The translations under genes and the position numbers were made by a program. A DNA stretch of 64,000 nt from Clostridia bacterium (lineage in GTDB: Bacteria > Bacillota_A > Clostridia > Christensenellales > Aristaeellaceae): assembly GCA_017517815.1 (NCBI GenBank), contig JAFWYA010000101.1, positions 1 to 64,000 of the forward strand, given 5' to 3'. Shown here one piece after another: positions 35,061 through 43,676 of the stretch. Below the pieces are notes generated by a model. The model was not told the origin of the DNA. It saw only the letters and a list, made by a program, of their open reading frames with translations, and ran no database searches. Numbering within the stretch: position 1 is the first letter of the stretch; each line of letters begins with the position of its first letter.

Positions 35061-36157
35061 CGGTCAAACCGTCCTTCAAAATCGGTCGTAGCGCAGTCTG
35101 CCAGCGGCAGCTGCACCGGACGATGCTCTGCTGCAGATTTATAAATAGCCAGCACCAATTCCAGCGCGCGCATACCGGCATAGCCGTCCACATAGGGCTG
35201 ACGGTCATTGCGGATCGCGTCGATCACATCAGCATACAGCGGTGTATGACCGTAGCCGTATACATTAGGCGGGTTTTCGCCATAGTGCTGCTTGACAGCA
35301 GCAGCATCGTCACAGCCATCGCCGAACGACCATTCTTCAATGATGTTGACGCTCTTGCCGCCGGCCTTTACCGTTCCGCGCTCGCCAAACAGATACAGCG
35401 TTTCTTCCAGATTGTGCGGATAGATGTTCGTGGTGCCTTCGATGATGCCGTAGGCGCCGTTTGCAAAGCGCACCAGCGCCATGCCCAGATCCTCCGCCTG
35501 AATGTAATCGTGCTGCAGATTATCGGTGTACGCCATGACCTCGGTCACTTCGTCGCCCATCATCCAGCGCAGCAGGTCGATGTTGTGAATGCACTGGTTC
35601 ATCAGTGCGCCGCCGTCCTGCGCCCAGGTGCCGCGCCAGCGGGCCTGCTCGTAGTAGCCGGGACCGCGGTTCCAGCGGATATGCGCCGCACCATGCAGCA
35701 TGCGGCCAAAACGCTGCTCTTCCACCGCAGAGCGAATCTTCTGGATGGACTTGTTGAAGCGGTTCTGATGGCAGGCGCAGAGCTTGACGTTATGCTGCTT
35801 CGCCGCTTCGATCAGCGCGCGTGCATCCGCAAGGGACAGCGCGATGGGCTTTTCGATGATGACATGGCTGCCGGAGGCGATCACATCCAGCGCGATGGCC
35901 GCATGCTTGCCGCTTTCAGTAGCCACAGCGCAAAGCTGCGGATGCTCTTTGGCAAGCAGCTCGCGGTAATCCACATAGCGGCGCACGCTGGCGCGCTGCT
36001 CCTGCGGCAGGGCAGCCAGCACAATCTCCATGCGCTCGATATCAGGGTCGCACACAGCGCACAGCTGCAGTGAATCCGCATTATTCATAAATGCAGCAAT
36101 ATGGTTGGGGGCGATGCGGCCGCAGCCGATGAGCGCGTAGCGCAGCTTATCACTCAT
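35057..36157 (-). CDS. Gfo/Idh/MocA oxidoreductase (WbpB-like)
   Basis: NAD-dependent 3-oxidation of the UDP-N-acetylglucosaminuronate (WbpB step). 366 residues: Rossmann LRYALIGCGRIAPNHIAAF (about 5-22), EKPIALSLADARALIEAA (catalytic-Lys block, about 100-117) and the C-terminal Gfo fold with HNIDLLRWMMGDEV. In pseudomonad pathways WbpB works with WbpE to recycle NAD. It lies between WbpA- and WbpD-like genes. Confidence 0.88.
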   Translation of the reverse strand: MSDKLRYALIGCGRIAPNHIAAFMNNADSLQLCAVCDPDIERMEIVLAALPQEQRASVRRYVDYRELLAKEHPQLCAVATESGKHAAIALDVIASGSHVIIEKPIALSLADARALIEAAKQHNVKLCACHQNRFNKSIQKIRSAVEEQRFGRMLHGAAHIRWNRGPGYYEQARWRGTWAQDGGALMNQCIHNIDLLRWMMGDEVTEVMAYTDNLQHDYIQAEDLGMALVRFANGAYGIIEGTTNIYPHNLEETLYLFGERGTVKAGGKSVNIIEEWSFGDGCDDAAAVKQHYGENPPNVYGYGHTPLYADVIDAIRNDRQPYVDGYAGMRALELVLAIYKSAAEHRPVQLPLADCATTDFEGRFDR

Positions 36158-36175
36158 GCAGGTGAAACCTCTTTC

Positions 36176-37483
36176 TTACAGTACGCGGATATTTTCGCGT
36201 TTGCTTACATTCTTCATGGCGTTTTTGGTGTCGAAGATCAGCCCGGCATGCTCGGCCACAAAGTCGTAATCCACCGTGGTATGGGCGGTGGTCACCATGA
36301 CCAGATCAGCCTGTTTGAGAACCTCTTCCGTCAGCGCCTCAAGGCCCTTTTCCACAATGCCGTTTTCGCGATATTCTGCCACAAAGGGATCATAGAAGCT
36401 GACTTCCGCGCCGCGCTTTTTAAGCGCTTCGATCACGCGGATGGCAGGCGACTCGCGGTAATCGTCGATATCCTGCTTGTAAGCCACACCCAGCACCAGA
36501 ATCTTCGCGCCGTTCATGGCCTTTTTATTTTCGTTCAGCGCTTCCATGGCACGGTCGCAGCAGTATTCGGGCATGCGATCGTTGACCATCATGCTGCTTT
36601 CGATCATCGAGGTATGGAAACCGTATTCACGGGCTTTCCAGCTCAGGTAATAGGGATCCAGCGGGATGCAGTGACCGCCCAGACCAGGGCCGGGATAGAA
36701 GGCCTGAAAGCCATAGGGCTTCGACTTGGCGGCCTCGATGACCTCCCAGATGTTGATGCCCATGCGGTTGCAAAGAATGGCCAGTTCGTTGACCAGACCG
36801 ATGTTGACGTTGCGGTAGGTGTTTTCAAGGATCTTTTCCATCTCGGCAACAGCGGGGCTGCTGACACGGTGCACCGGCGCCTCAAGAACAGCCTCGTACA
36901 GGGTGGCGGCAATATCGGTGCATTCGGGCGTGCAGCCGCCAACGACCTTGGGGGTGTTCTTGGTCTTGTAGATCAGGTTGCCGGGGTCAACGCGCTCGGG
37001 AGAGAACGCCAGATAGAAGTCCACGCCGCACTTAAGCCCGCTCTTTTCCAAAATGGGCTTGAGCAGTTCTTCCGTCGTGCCGGGATAGGTGGTGGATTCC
37101 AGCACAATGAGCATATCCTTGTGCATATGAGGCATAATACTTTCAGTAGAGGAACGAACATAGCTGATGTCCGGCTGCTGATGCGCATCCAGCGGCGTAG
37201 GTACGGCGATGCATACGCAGTCGCAGCTGGCCACGGAGGCAAAGTCCGTGGTTGCGCGCAGATAGCCTTCGCGCACGATCTTTTCCAGATCGCTGTCCAC
37301 CACGTCGCCGATATAGTTATGACCCTGATTGACCATATCCACCTTCTGGCTCTGCACGTCAAAACCAATGACCTTAAAACCGGCCTTTGCCTTTTCCACA
37401 GCCAGCGGCAGGCCCACATAACCCAGGCCCACAACGCCGAGCGTAACGGTGCGATCAAGGATCTTCTGTTTAAGCTGAGACAT
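36176..37483 (-). CDS. UDP-N-acetylglucosamine 6-dehydrogenase type nucleotide sugar dehydrogenase (WbpA-like)
   Basis: Oxidises C6 of UDP-GlcNAc to the uronate in two steps. About 435 residues: VTLGVVGLGYVGLPLAVEKA (NAD-binding, about 11-30), ESTTYPGTTEELLKP, and the catalytic Cys region PGPGLGGHCIPLDPYYL (about 255-271). First gene of the four-gene operon behind a strong promoter. ATG 37483 sits about 10 nt after a GGGGG site; 37492 is too close to it. Confidence 0.9.
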   Translation of the reverse strand: MSQLKQKILDRTVTLGVVGLGYVGLPLAVEKAKAGFKVIGFDVQSQKVDMVNQGHNYIGDVVDSDLEKIVREGYLRATTDFASVASCDCVCIAVPTPLDAHQQPDISYVRSSTESIMPHMHKDMLIVLESTTYPGTTEELLKPILEKSGLKCGVDFYLAFSPERVDPGNLIYKTKNTPKVVGGCTPECTDIAATLYEAVLEAPVHRVSSPAVAEMEKILENTYRNVNIGLVNELAILCNRMGINIWEVIEAAKSKPYGFQAFYPGPGLGGHCIPLDPYYLSWKAREYGFHTSMIESSMMVNDRMPEYCCDRAMEALNENKKAMNGAKILVLGVAYKQDIDDYRESPAIRVIEALKKRGAEVSFYDPFVAEYRENGIVEKGLEALTEEVLKQADLVMVTTAHTTVDYDFVAEHAGLIFDTKNAMKNVSKRENIRVL

Positions 37484-37553
37484 GTTCGTCATTCCCCCTG
37501 TACATATGTTGGGTATAACAGGAAGGTGTAAAACAACACTCTCCCAACTTCAT

Positions 37554-37582
37554 ATAATACTTCAGAATGCGTTGAAAGTCAA
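37554..37582 (-). promoter_or_regulatory. Promoter of the nucleotide-sugar operon
   Basis: Minus-strand TTGACT (37582-37577), 17-bp spacer, TATTAT (37559-37554); leader about 65 nt. Confidence 0.8.
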
Positions 37583-37812
37583 TGTATGCCGCCCTGTGCA
37601 TGATTCATAGATTCTTCACATATGCGAAGGAGGAATCCACCCTCGCTGCGTCGAATATTACAAACACAAAGAGTGAAGAGTGAAAAGAATCAAACAGCCT
37701 TGGGCGGGAATGCCCAAAATACCAACAGAAGGGAGCGTGGTTCCAATGATACCCGCATACTTTTTTGCAATCCCTTTCAAGAGGCTGAAATAGACAAAAA
37801 AGGAGCAAACAT
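37583..37812 (+). other. Non-coding leader region of hpf
   Basis: About 230 nt upstream of hpf. A small hairpin TTGGGC/GCCCAA (about 37699-37716) is visible, and AAAAAAGGAG lies about 10 nt before the hpf ATG. A 64-codon open frame here (37622-37816) lacks a site and is basic, low in hydrophobic residues, so it is not taken as a gene. No convincing promoter hexamers were picked. Confidence 0.4.
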
Positions 37813-38364
37813 ATGAAGACGACCCTTACTGCGAAAAATATGGTTATCACCCCCGGCATCAACGACCGCGTTATGAAGAAGATCTCCAAGATGGGCCGCT
37901 ACCTCAATCCCAATGCTGAGGTCTTTATCAGGCTCACCAAGGAAAAGAATAACCGCCGCACCTGCGAAATCACCGTTCCCGTCGGCGGCGTCACCCTGCG
38001 TGCTGAAGCCAGCAACGACGACAACCTCTATGTCAGCATCGACCAGGCACTGGCCAAGCTGGAACGCCAGATCCACAAGCACCGCACCAAGCTGGACAAG
38101 CGTCTGCGTGAGGACGCCTTCAATCCTGCCGAGCTTGAGTACGACGCCGAGGCCGCTGCAGAGCTGGAGAAGGAAGAAAGCGCCCGCAAGATCGTGCGCA
38201 ACAAAATCTTCCCCGTACGCCCCATGAGCGTGGAGGACGCCATTTTGCAGATGGAACTGCTGGGCCATAGCTTCTTCGTATTCGTCAACGTTGAAACCGA
38301 TCAGACCAATGTGCTGTACCTGCGCAAGGATGGCAATCTGGGCCTGATGGAGCCGGAAGCGTGA
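37813..38364 (+). CDS. hpf: Ribosome hibernation promoting factor, long form
   Basis: Binds the small subunit and drives 100S dimer formation in stationary phase. 183 residues, the long type: N-terminal S30AE domain (1-105: TLTAKNMVITPGINDRVMKK, TVPVGGVTLRAEASNDDNLY, AKLERQIHKHRTK) and C-terminal dimerisation domain (about 125-183: IVRNKIFPVRPMSVEDAILQ, LLGHSFFVFVN). Monocistronic, ending at a strong hairpin. Confidence 0.95.
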   Translation: MKTTLTAKNMVITPGINDRVMKKISKMGRYLNPNAEVFIRLTKEKNNRRTCEITVPVGGVTLRAEASNDDNLYVSIDQALAKLERQIHKHRTKLDKRLREDAFNPAELEYDAEAAAELEKEESARKIVRNKIFPVRPMSVEDAILQMELLGHSFFVFVNVETDQTNVLYLRKDGNLGLMEPEA

Positions 38365-38397
38365 TTTCGCCGGGTCGTACCACAACAGTATAGTTTA

Positions 38398-38428
38398 ACG
38401 CGGAGCGGCCCATTCAGGCCGCTCCGCA
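38398..38428 (+). terminator. Hairpin after hpf
   Basis: Perfect 11-bp arms GCGGAGCGGCC and GGCCGCTCCGC around 38399-38427, loop CATTCA. There is no T-run, so it may stabilise the hpf message or terminate weakly. Confidence 0.6.
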
Positions 38429-38452
38429 CATGTTACAAAGGAGTTCCGCAAC

Positions 38453-39295
38453 ATGCCTTTTCTCAGCAACTGCCACACCCATTCCACCTACTGCGACGGC
38501 AAAAATCCCTTGCGCGAAATGATCCGCGCTGCTGAAAAACTGGGCTTTGTCAGCCTTGGTTTTTCCGGTCATGCCATGATGCATTTTGAAACCGGCTATT
38601 CCATGTCCCCTGCTGCCCAGTCCGCCTATTTTCAGGAACTTCGCTCCATTCAGCAAAAGCAGGATACGCTGCGTATTTGGGCCGGGCTGGAACTGGACGC
38701 GCTTGCGGGTGAAGAACAGCTGAAGCAATCCGTCGCCAGCGCCGACTATGTGCTGGGCTCCACTCACTACGTGCTGCCCACGCCGGAGGGGGAATATGTG
38801 GCAGTCGACGGTCCTGCGCAATTGCTGAAAGAGCATAGGGAAAAACACTTTGCCGGGGATGGGATGGCCCTGACGAAGGAATACTATCAGGTAGAAACCG
38901 ATTTTCTGCTGCAGTACCGTCCAGACGTCATCGGCCACTTTGACCTGATCCGCAAAAGCGCAGCGATCGCCGGCCTGTTTGATGAGAACGATCCTGCCTA
39001 CCGCAAAATCGCGCTGGATGCGCTGGAACGCGCCTTCCCCTGCGGCGGTATTCTTGAGGTCAACACCGGCGGCATGGGCCGCGGATATCTGTCAACCCCC
39101 TATCCCACCTTTGAACTGCTGTGCGCATGGCGCGAGATGGGCGGCGAAGTGACTCTGAGTTCCGACTGTCATGATTTCAACCTGCTCACCTATGCGTTTG
39201 ATGAAACGCTTGCGCTCATCCGCAAGGCGGGGTTTGACCATGTGATGTGCCTTGGCAGCGGCGAAAAACTGTGGGAGGCCTGCGAGCCTGCTTGA
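38453..39295 (+). CDS. hisJ: PHP-domain histidinol-phosphatase
   Basis: Metal-dependent phosphatase of histidine synthesis (HisJ/HisK type). 280 residues: N-terminal metal ligands SNCHTHSTYCDGKN (HxH), GFSGHAMM, LELDALAGEE (Asp/Glu) , LGSTHYV and the C-terminal VTLSSDCHDFNLL (DCH). Other histidine genes are not adjacent. Its stop is followed by 170 nt without a recognisable gene. Confidence 0.9.
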   Translation: MPFLSNCHTHSTYCDGKNPLREMIRAAEKLGFVSLGFSGHAMMHFETGYSMSPAAQSAYFQELRSIQQKQDTLRIWAGLELDALAGEEQLKQSVASADYVLGSTHYVLPTPEGEYVAVDGPAQLLKEHREKHFAGDGMALTKEYYQVETDFLLQYRPDVIGHFDLIRKSAAIAGLFDENDPAYRKIALDALERAFPCGGILEVNTGGMGRGYLSTPYPTFELLCAWREMGGEVTLSSDCHDFNLLTYAFDETLALIRKAGFDHVMCLGSGEKLWEACEPA

Positions 39296-39465
39296 CAGAA
39301 TGCCTGTGAAAACCTATCATCATACTATCCGGCCGGGTTTGAGCGCGAATGTTTTGAAAACAGCCTCTTGGCGCTGCTGTGCATCTGCTGCACGGGCTTT
39401 TCGCTGTTTACCGGCATGATGGATGTTGGCGCATTTCAAACGACTGAATCAAAAGGAGGACTGAC

Positions 39466-40386
39466 ATGCATTTCATCAAGCTTCGTTTTGGAGACTCCTC
39501 TGCCACCATCTGCCCGGATATGGGCGGCAACTGCATCTCTCTTATCATCGACGGCTGCGATATTCTCCGCACGCCTGAATCGCCCGAAGTGCTGCGCAAG
39601 GCAGCGAATGTGTACGGCGTTCCGTTCCTGTTCCCGCCCAACCGCATCAACGGCGGCGCATATACCTTTGACGGCCGCACCTACCGTTTTCCCATCAACG
39701 AGCCTGCCCGTGGGCATCACATCCACGGCATTCTGAGTGAAACACGCTTTGATGTGGTGGAAGAAACGCCCTCCTCCGTCACGCTTCGCTATCAGGCAAA
39801 TGCGGACAAGCCCTATCTTGACTTTCCCCATGCTTTTACCGTGTTGAGCAGGTGGGATCTTTCCCAGAAGGGCCTGCACCATACCCTGACCGTACGCAAT
39901 GACGGCGAGGGCCGCATGCCCACAGGCGTTGGCTTCCACACGGCATTTAACGCCTACTTTGTGCACGGCGATCAGGATCCGACCCATTACCGGCTGAAGA
40001 TGTCCGCCGTCGAGGAAATCACCTATCACCCGGAAACCATCATTCCCACCGGCGAGCGTTTGCATAACACGCCCCTGCTGAACCAGCTGAATGGCGAAGG
40101 CTTGCAGCTGCAGGGCGAAGCTGTATCGCGTCACATGGTGCGCGGCGATGGCGGCGCGCAGCTCATTCATCTGCCCAGCGGACGTACCATGCAGTATGAC
40201 GTTTCTGACGGTCTGCGCTACTGGATGCTGTGGAACGCCGGCGGCGACAAGGGCTTCATCTGTCCTGAACCCCAAAGCTGGATCGTGGATGCGCCCAACC
40301 AGTCGCACAAAACCGAAGAAAGCGGCTTCCGTGCGCTGGACTGCGGCGAAAGCTTCACCGTGGAAACCAACATCAGCCTGCACTGA
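39466..40386 (+). CDS. Aldose 1-epimerase family protein
   Basis: Galactose mutarotase-type fold (GH-like beta-sandwich). 306 residues: GVPFLFPPNRINGGAYTFDG, the Arg-containing HIHGIL (about 87-92), GVGFHTAFNAYF (His about 160) and the Glu in FICPEPQSWIVDAPNQ (about 265). It interconverts alpha/beta anomers of an aldose; exact sugar unknown. AAAGGAGG lies just upstream of the ATG. It ends at a strong terminator. Confidence 0.88.
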   Translation: MHFIKLRFGDSSATICPDMGGNCISLIIDGCDILRTPESPEVLRKAANVYGVPFLFPPNRINGGAYTFDGRTYRFPINEPARGHHIHGILSETRFDVVEETPSSVTLRYQANADKPYLDFPHAFTVLSRWDLSQKGLHHTLTVRNDGEGRMPTGVGFHTAFNAYFVHGDQDPTHYRLKMSAVEEITYHPETIIPTGERLHNTPLLNQLNGEGLQLQGEAVSRHMVRGDGGAQLIHLPSGRTMQYDVSDGLRYWMLWNAGGDKGFICPEPQSWIVDAPNQSHKTEESGFRALDCGESFTVETNISLH

Positions 40387-40398
40387 AAGGCATATGAA

Positions 40399-40430
40399 AA
40401 GGACCGTCTCGTTTGAGACGGTCCTTCTTT
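40399..40430. terminator. Terminator between mutarotase and lipoprotein genes
   Basis: AAGGACCGTCTC/GAGACGGTCCTT (40399-40426) with loop GTTT, then CTTTT on plus; the minus strand ends in TTTTCAT. Likely used by both convergent genes. Confidence 0.9.
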
Positions 40431-40439
40431 TGGCTTGAA

Positions 40440-41126
40440 TTACTGAGCGGCAGCCACAGAAGTGATGTGGGTGTTGACGCCCTCGTACCAGTACAGGAAG
40501 CCTTCAACGTCGATCTTGTCGCCGACCTTCAGCTCGCCCACAGCCTTGTACACCTCGGTGTCGGGGCCGGTCAGGTAGCGCTCCACGCAGAAGCTGTAGT
40601 TCTGGCCGTTGTAGGAAACGGTGACGTAGATGTCGTCGCCGGGTTCGCCGTTCTTGTACTCAACACCTTCCAGGGTCAGGCCCTTGAAAGCCACGAACTG
40701 GTTCTGGGACTTGATCAGCTCGTCGGTGCCCAGCAGTTCGGTCACGTCCTTCGCTTCGGCAATGAAGGTGTCGGCACCCTCGACAAACTCGAAGGTAGCG
40801 TCCATCACTTCGATTTCGCCGGCCCACTGGCCCTTGTAGCCGGTCACCTTGATCTTGGTGCCGGGAACCAGCTTGGCAGCGTCCTCTTCGGAGCAGGCCA
40901 TTTCATACAGGAAGTAAGCGCCGTCCTGATCCTGGGCGTAAACGGTGATCTTGTTGTCCCACCAAGACTGAGTAGCCTGCACGTAGGCTTCGATCACGAC
41001 TTCAGCGTCCATCTCGGCAGCGTCGTATTCAGCGTAGGTCATTACCTTGGCTTCTTCGGCCATGGTGCAGCCAGCAATGCTCAGAACCATCATCAGGGTC
41101 ATCATGAGAGCCAGAAACTTTTTCAT
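40440..41126 (-). CDS. Lipoprotein with OB-fold-like beta domain
   Basis: 228 residues: signal peptide with lipobox LSIAGC (Cys 20), so membrane-anchored on the outside. The mature part is acidic and beta-rich with two similar halves (about 30-120, VVIEAYVQATQSWWDNKITV, and 140-225, FVAFKGLTLEGVEYKN, VGDKIDVEGFLYWYEG) that look like OB-fold or nucleic-acid-binding-like barrels. No enzyme motif. It lies downstream of an ABC importer operon but has its own promoter. Confidence 0.65.
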   Translation of the reverse strand: MKKFLALMMTLMMVLSIAGCTMAEEAKVMTYAEYDAAEMDAEVVIEAYVQATQSWWDNKITVYAQDQDGAYFLYEMACSEEDAAKLVPGTKIKVTGYKGQWAGEIEVMDATFEFVEGADTFIAEAKDVTELLGTDELIKSQNQFVAFKGLTLEGVEYKNGEPGDDIYVTVSYNGQNYSFCVERYLTGPDTEVYKAVGELKVGDKIDVEGFLYWYEGVNTHITSVAAAQ

Positions 41127-41168
41127 GTTGATTCGCCTCCATAATCATTGTTCCAGAGTTCAAGGAAT

Positions 41169-41196
41169 ATTATACATCAATTTTCGCAGAAATCAA
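41169..41196 (-). promoter_or_regulatory. Promoter of the lipoprotein gene
   Basis: Minus-strand TTGATT (41196-41191), 16-bp spacer, TATAAT (41174-41169). It lies between the ABC importer's last gene and the lipoprotein. Confidence 0.7.
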
Positions 41197-41198
41197 TA

Positions 41199-42794
41199 TC
41201 ACTTTGCCTGATGGCGGGCTTTCAGCGCTTCTTTGATCACATAGAGAATGATCAGCACCCAGGCGGCAGCCAGCGCGCCAAGCAGCGCCTTCGCCGTGCC
41301 GGGAAGCGGCCCCAGATCAGCATTTGAGCCACCCGACAATGCATTTGTGGCGTCCAGATGATACAGCGACGTCATGCTATCGTAGAGCTTTGCAAAGTAT
41401 TCGTCGTTGATTTCTTTCTTGCGGCGGGTGGATTTTGTTACATCTTCGATCATGGCGCCGGCAGCGTCGCGCAGGGAGGCTGAGCCGTTGAATACTGGCG
41501 TAACGAAAGTATTGTGCGTATTGTCCAGCAGCAGCTGCGAAGCCTTGATCTTGATGTCGTAGTACATATCGTTGTCCTCACCGCAGCGGCTGAGATAATC
41601 CTGATACTCTGCGCTCTGCTGTGCCTTTGACGTAACCGGTACATAGCCCTCGGTGCAGGCGTAGGCGATCTGCACGTCGTTGGTGAGCATGTACTGCATA
41701 AACAGCCACGATGCCAGCACTTCCTGCGGATCGTCCTTGTTGAACACGCACATGCTGGGGCCCTGCGAAATCATCTGCGGATTGGCAGGATCATACTGCG
41801 GAATGGGCTTGATGACCGTTTCAAAATGCACCAGCTTTTCTTCAGCAATGTCGATCAGCGGCGCTTCGGAGCCCATCCACGTAGCACCGGCGCTGGAATC
41901 GATGGCGAAGATGCACTGACCGGCATTGAGGAAGTTGGCCGGGTAGCTGGAAATTTTGAAGGTGGAAAACGCGCCGGTTTTGGCATGGGCGGAGATCTGC
42001 CCAAGCAGTTCTTTCGTGGTGTCGTTGAAGATGAGTACCTGTCCGTCCTCGGTGGAGTAGCCCGCTCCCTTCTGCCTGAGCAGCTGGATCATCATGTTGT
42101 CGGTGGACTTGTAGATGAACGGGATCATCACCTTCTGACCGTTGATCAGATAATTGCCATCGGCGTCCTTGGCGGTAGCGGCCTCCGCCACTTCCCACAC
42201 AAAGTCCCAGGTGAGTGTTTCAGGAATGGTATAACCCAGCTTTTCCACAAAGGTCTTGTTGATGTAGCAGGCCTCGGTGGAGCGCATGTAGGGCACGGCA
42301 TAGTGGTGGCCGTCGAAAGCACATTCTTCCAGAAACTTGGGAATAATTTCCGCCCTGGAAGGTGCATCAAAGCGCACCTCGCTTCCGCCCAAACCGTATT
42401 TTTCATCATCAAACAGACCATCCAGCGGAACCACACAGTTGTCGCCTGTCAGATAGGTGGCGATATGATCCGGGTAGGTGATGCACACATTGGGCGTGGT
42501 ACCGGTGGAAATATTGGTGATCACGTCGTTGTAGATGCGTCCGTAGTCGGTATACAAACGCAGATTCACCTTCACGTTGGGGTACAGCGCCTCAAACCCG
42601 GCAATGGCGTTTTCATAAATGGCAACCTGCGTAAGGTTGGTATCGTTCTTGGCCCAGAAGGTAATCTCGTAATCGCACGAGGTGTCAAACTCGTCGGGCA
42701 TTTCAAACGCACTCTGATCCCGCGAGCCATGGCAGCTGGTCAGCAGCGCAAGGCATCCCAGCAGGCACACAAACAGCAGCAGTTTTTTCTTCAT
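41199..42794 (-). CDS. Carbohydrate ABC solute-binding lipoprotein with C-terminal membrane anchor
   Basis: Receptor of the ABC importer encoded upstream (UgpB/MalE type). 531 residues: lipobox LLTSC (Cys 21), family-1 fold (YENAIAGFEALYPNVKVNLR, TTPNVCITYPDHIATYL, PYMRSTEACYINKTFVEKLG), then an unusual C-terminal hydrophobic segment ALLGALAAAWVLIILYVIKE (about 503-523) followed by basic residues. It could therefore be anchored twice. Its ATG overlaps the permease stop by 4 nt. Confidence 0.9.
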   Translation of the reverse strand: MKKKLLLFVCLLGCLALLTSCHGSRDQSAFEMPDEFDTSCDYEITFWAKNDTNLTQVAIYENAIAGFEALYPNVKVNLRLYTDYGRIYNDVITNISTGTTPNVCITYPDHIATYLTGDNCVVPLDGLFDDEKYGLGGSEVRFDAPSRAEIIPKFLEECAFDGHHYAVPYMRSTEACYINKTFVEKLGYTIPETLTWDFVWEVAEAATAKDADGNYLINGQKVMIPFIYKSTDNMMIQLLRQKGAGYSTEDGQVLIFNDTTKELLGQISAHAKTGAFSTFKISSYPANFLNAGQCIFAIDSSAGATWMGSEAPLIDIAEEKLVHFETVIKPIPQYDPANPQMISQGPSMCVFNKDDPQEVLASWLFMQYMLTNDVQIAYACTEGYVPVTSKAQQSAEYQDYLSRCGEDNDMYYDIKIKASQLLLDNTHNTFVTPVFNGSASLRDAAGAMIEDVTKSTRRKKEINDEYFAKLYDSMTSLYHLDATNALSGGSNADLGPLPGTAKALLGALAAAWVLIILYVIKEALKARHQAK

Positions 42795-43675
42795 CCCTTG
42801 GTGCCTCCCCTCGCAACGCCTTCCATGATCTTTTTGTGGAAGATCAGGAACAGCACCACCAGCGGCACGGAAATGACTACGACCGCAGCCATCATGGCCG
42901 GGATGTTTTCACGGCCAAAACCGTTTTCACGGATCTCCTGAATGCCGTTGGACACCAGGAAGTAGTTGGCGTCATCGGTGATCAGGCGCGGCCACACGTA
43001 GGAGTTCCAGCACTCGATGACCTTAAGGATCGTGATGGTCACCAGCGTCGGACGGCAGATGGGGATCATCACTTTCCACAGATACTTGAAGTCGGACGTC
43101 GCGTCCACCTTGGCGGCGTAATACAGTTCATCCGGGATCTGCGCGAAGTTTTCCTTCAGCAGGTAGATGTAGAATACCGACGTGACCGACGGAAGGATCA
43201 GGCCCATGAAGGTGTTGCGCAGATCCATATTGGTGATGGTCACAAAGTTGGTAATGACCACCAGCTCATTGGGAATCATCATCAGGCTGAGGAAGATGAC
43301 AAACGCTGCATTCTTGCCGCGGAAATTGAGCCGTGCAAAGGCAAAGGCAGCAAGCACCGTTACTACCATCATGATGGCCGTGGTCACAGCCGTGAAGATG
43401 ATGGTGTTAGTGAAATAACGGCCAAGCGGCACCGTGGTAAAGGCGTCGGCATAGTTCTGAAGCGTGGGCGACAGCGTGTACAGCTGCGGCACAAACTCGG
43501 AGTTGTACGCGCCGTATCCCTTGACGCTGGTGAGGATCATCCAGTAGAACGGGAACAGCACCATGATGGCCCATACCGTCAGCAGCGAGTAAATCACAGC
43601 ATTTCTCGTCTTCTGTCGGCGCAGGGCGGACCGTTCAACCATTTCATAATCATAAGGCTTTTTCATCGGCGTCAC
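42791..43675 (-). CDS. Carbohydrate ABC transporter permease (MalG/UgpE type)
   Basis: Inner-membrane subunit of the importer. 294 residues with six hydrophobic segments and the EAA-like loop toward its end (YYAAKVDATSDFKYLWKVMIPICRP, in two parts, about 190-215). It pairs with the permease encoded 1 nt upstream. Substrate probably an oligosaccharide, not determined. Confidence 0.94.
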   Translation of the reverse strand: MTPMKKPYDYEMVERSALRRQKTRNAVIYSLLTVWAIMVLFPFYWMILTSVKGYGAYNSEFVPQLYTLSPTLQNYADAFTTVPLGRYFTNTIIFTAVTTAIMMVVTVLAAFAFARLNFRGKNAAFVIFLSLMMIPNELVVITNFVTITNMDLRNTFMGLILPSVTSVFYIYLLKENFAQIPDELYYAAKVDATSDFKYLWKVMIPICRPTLVTITILKVIECWNSYVWPRLITDDANYFLVSNGIQEIRENGFGRENIPAMMAAVVVISVPLVVLFLIFHKKIMEGVARGGTKG

Positions 43676-43676
43676 C

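Noticed and set aside
37622..37816. A 64-codon frame upstream of hpf
   Set aside because: No ribosome binding site, very basic composition, overlaps the hpf start; more likely leader sequence.
39296..39465. In-frame open sequence after the hisJ stop
   Set aside because: It continues in the hisJ frame without a start or site of its own and has no recognisable family; HisJ already ends at normal length.
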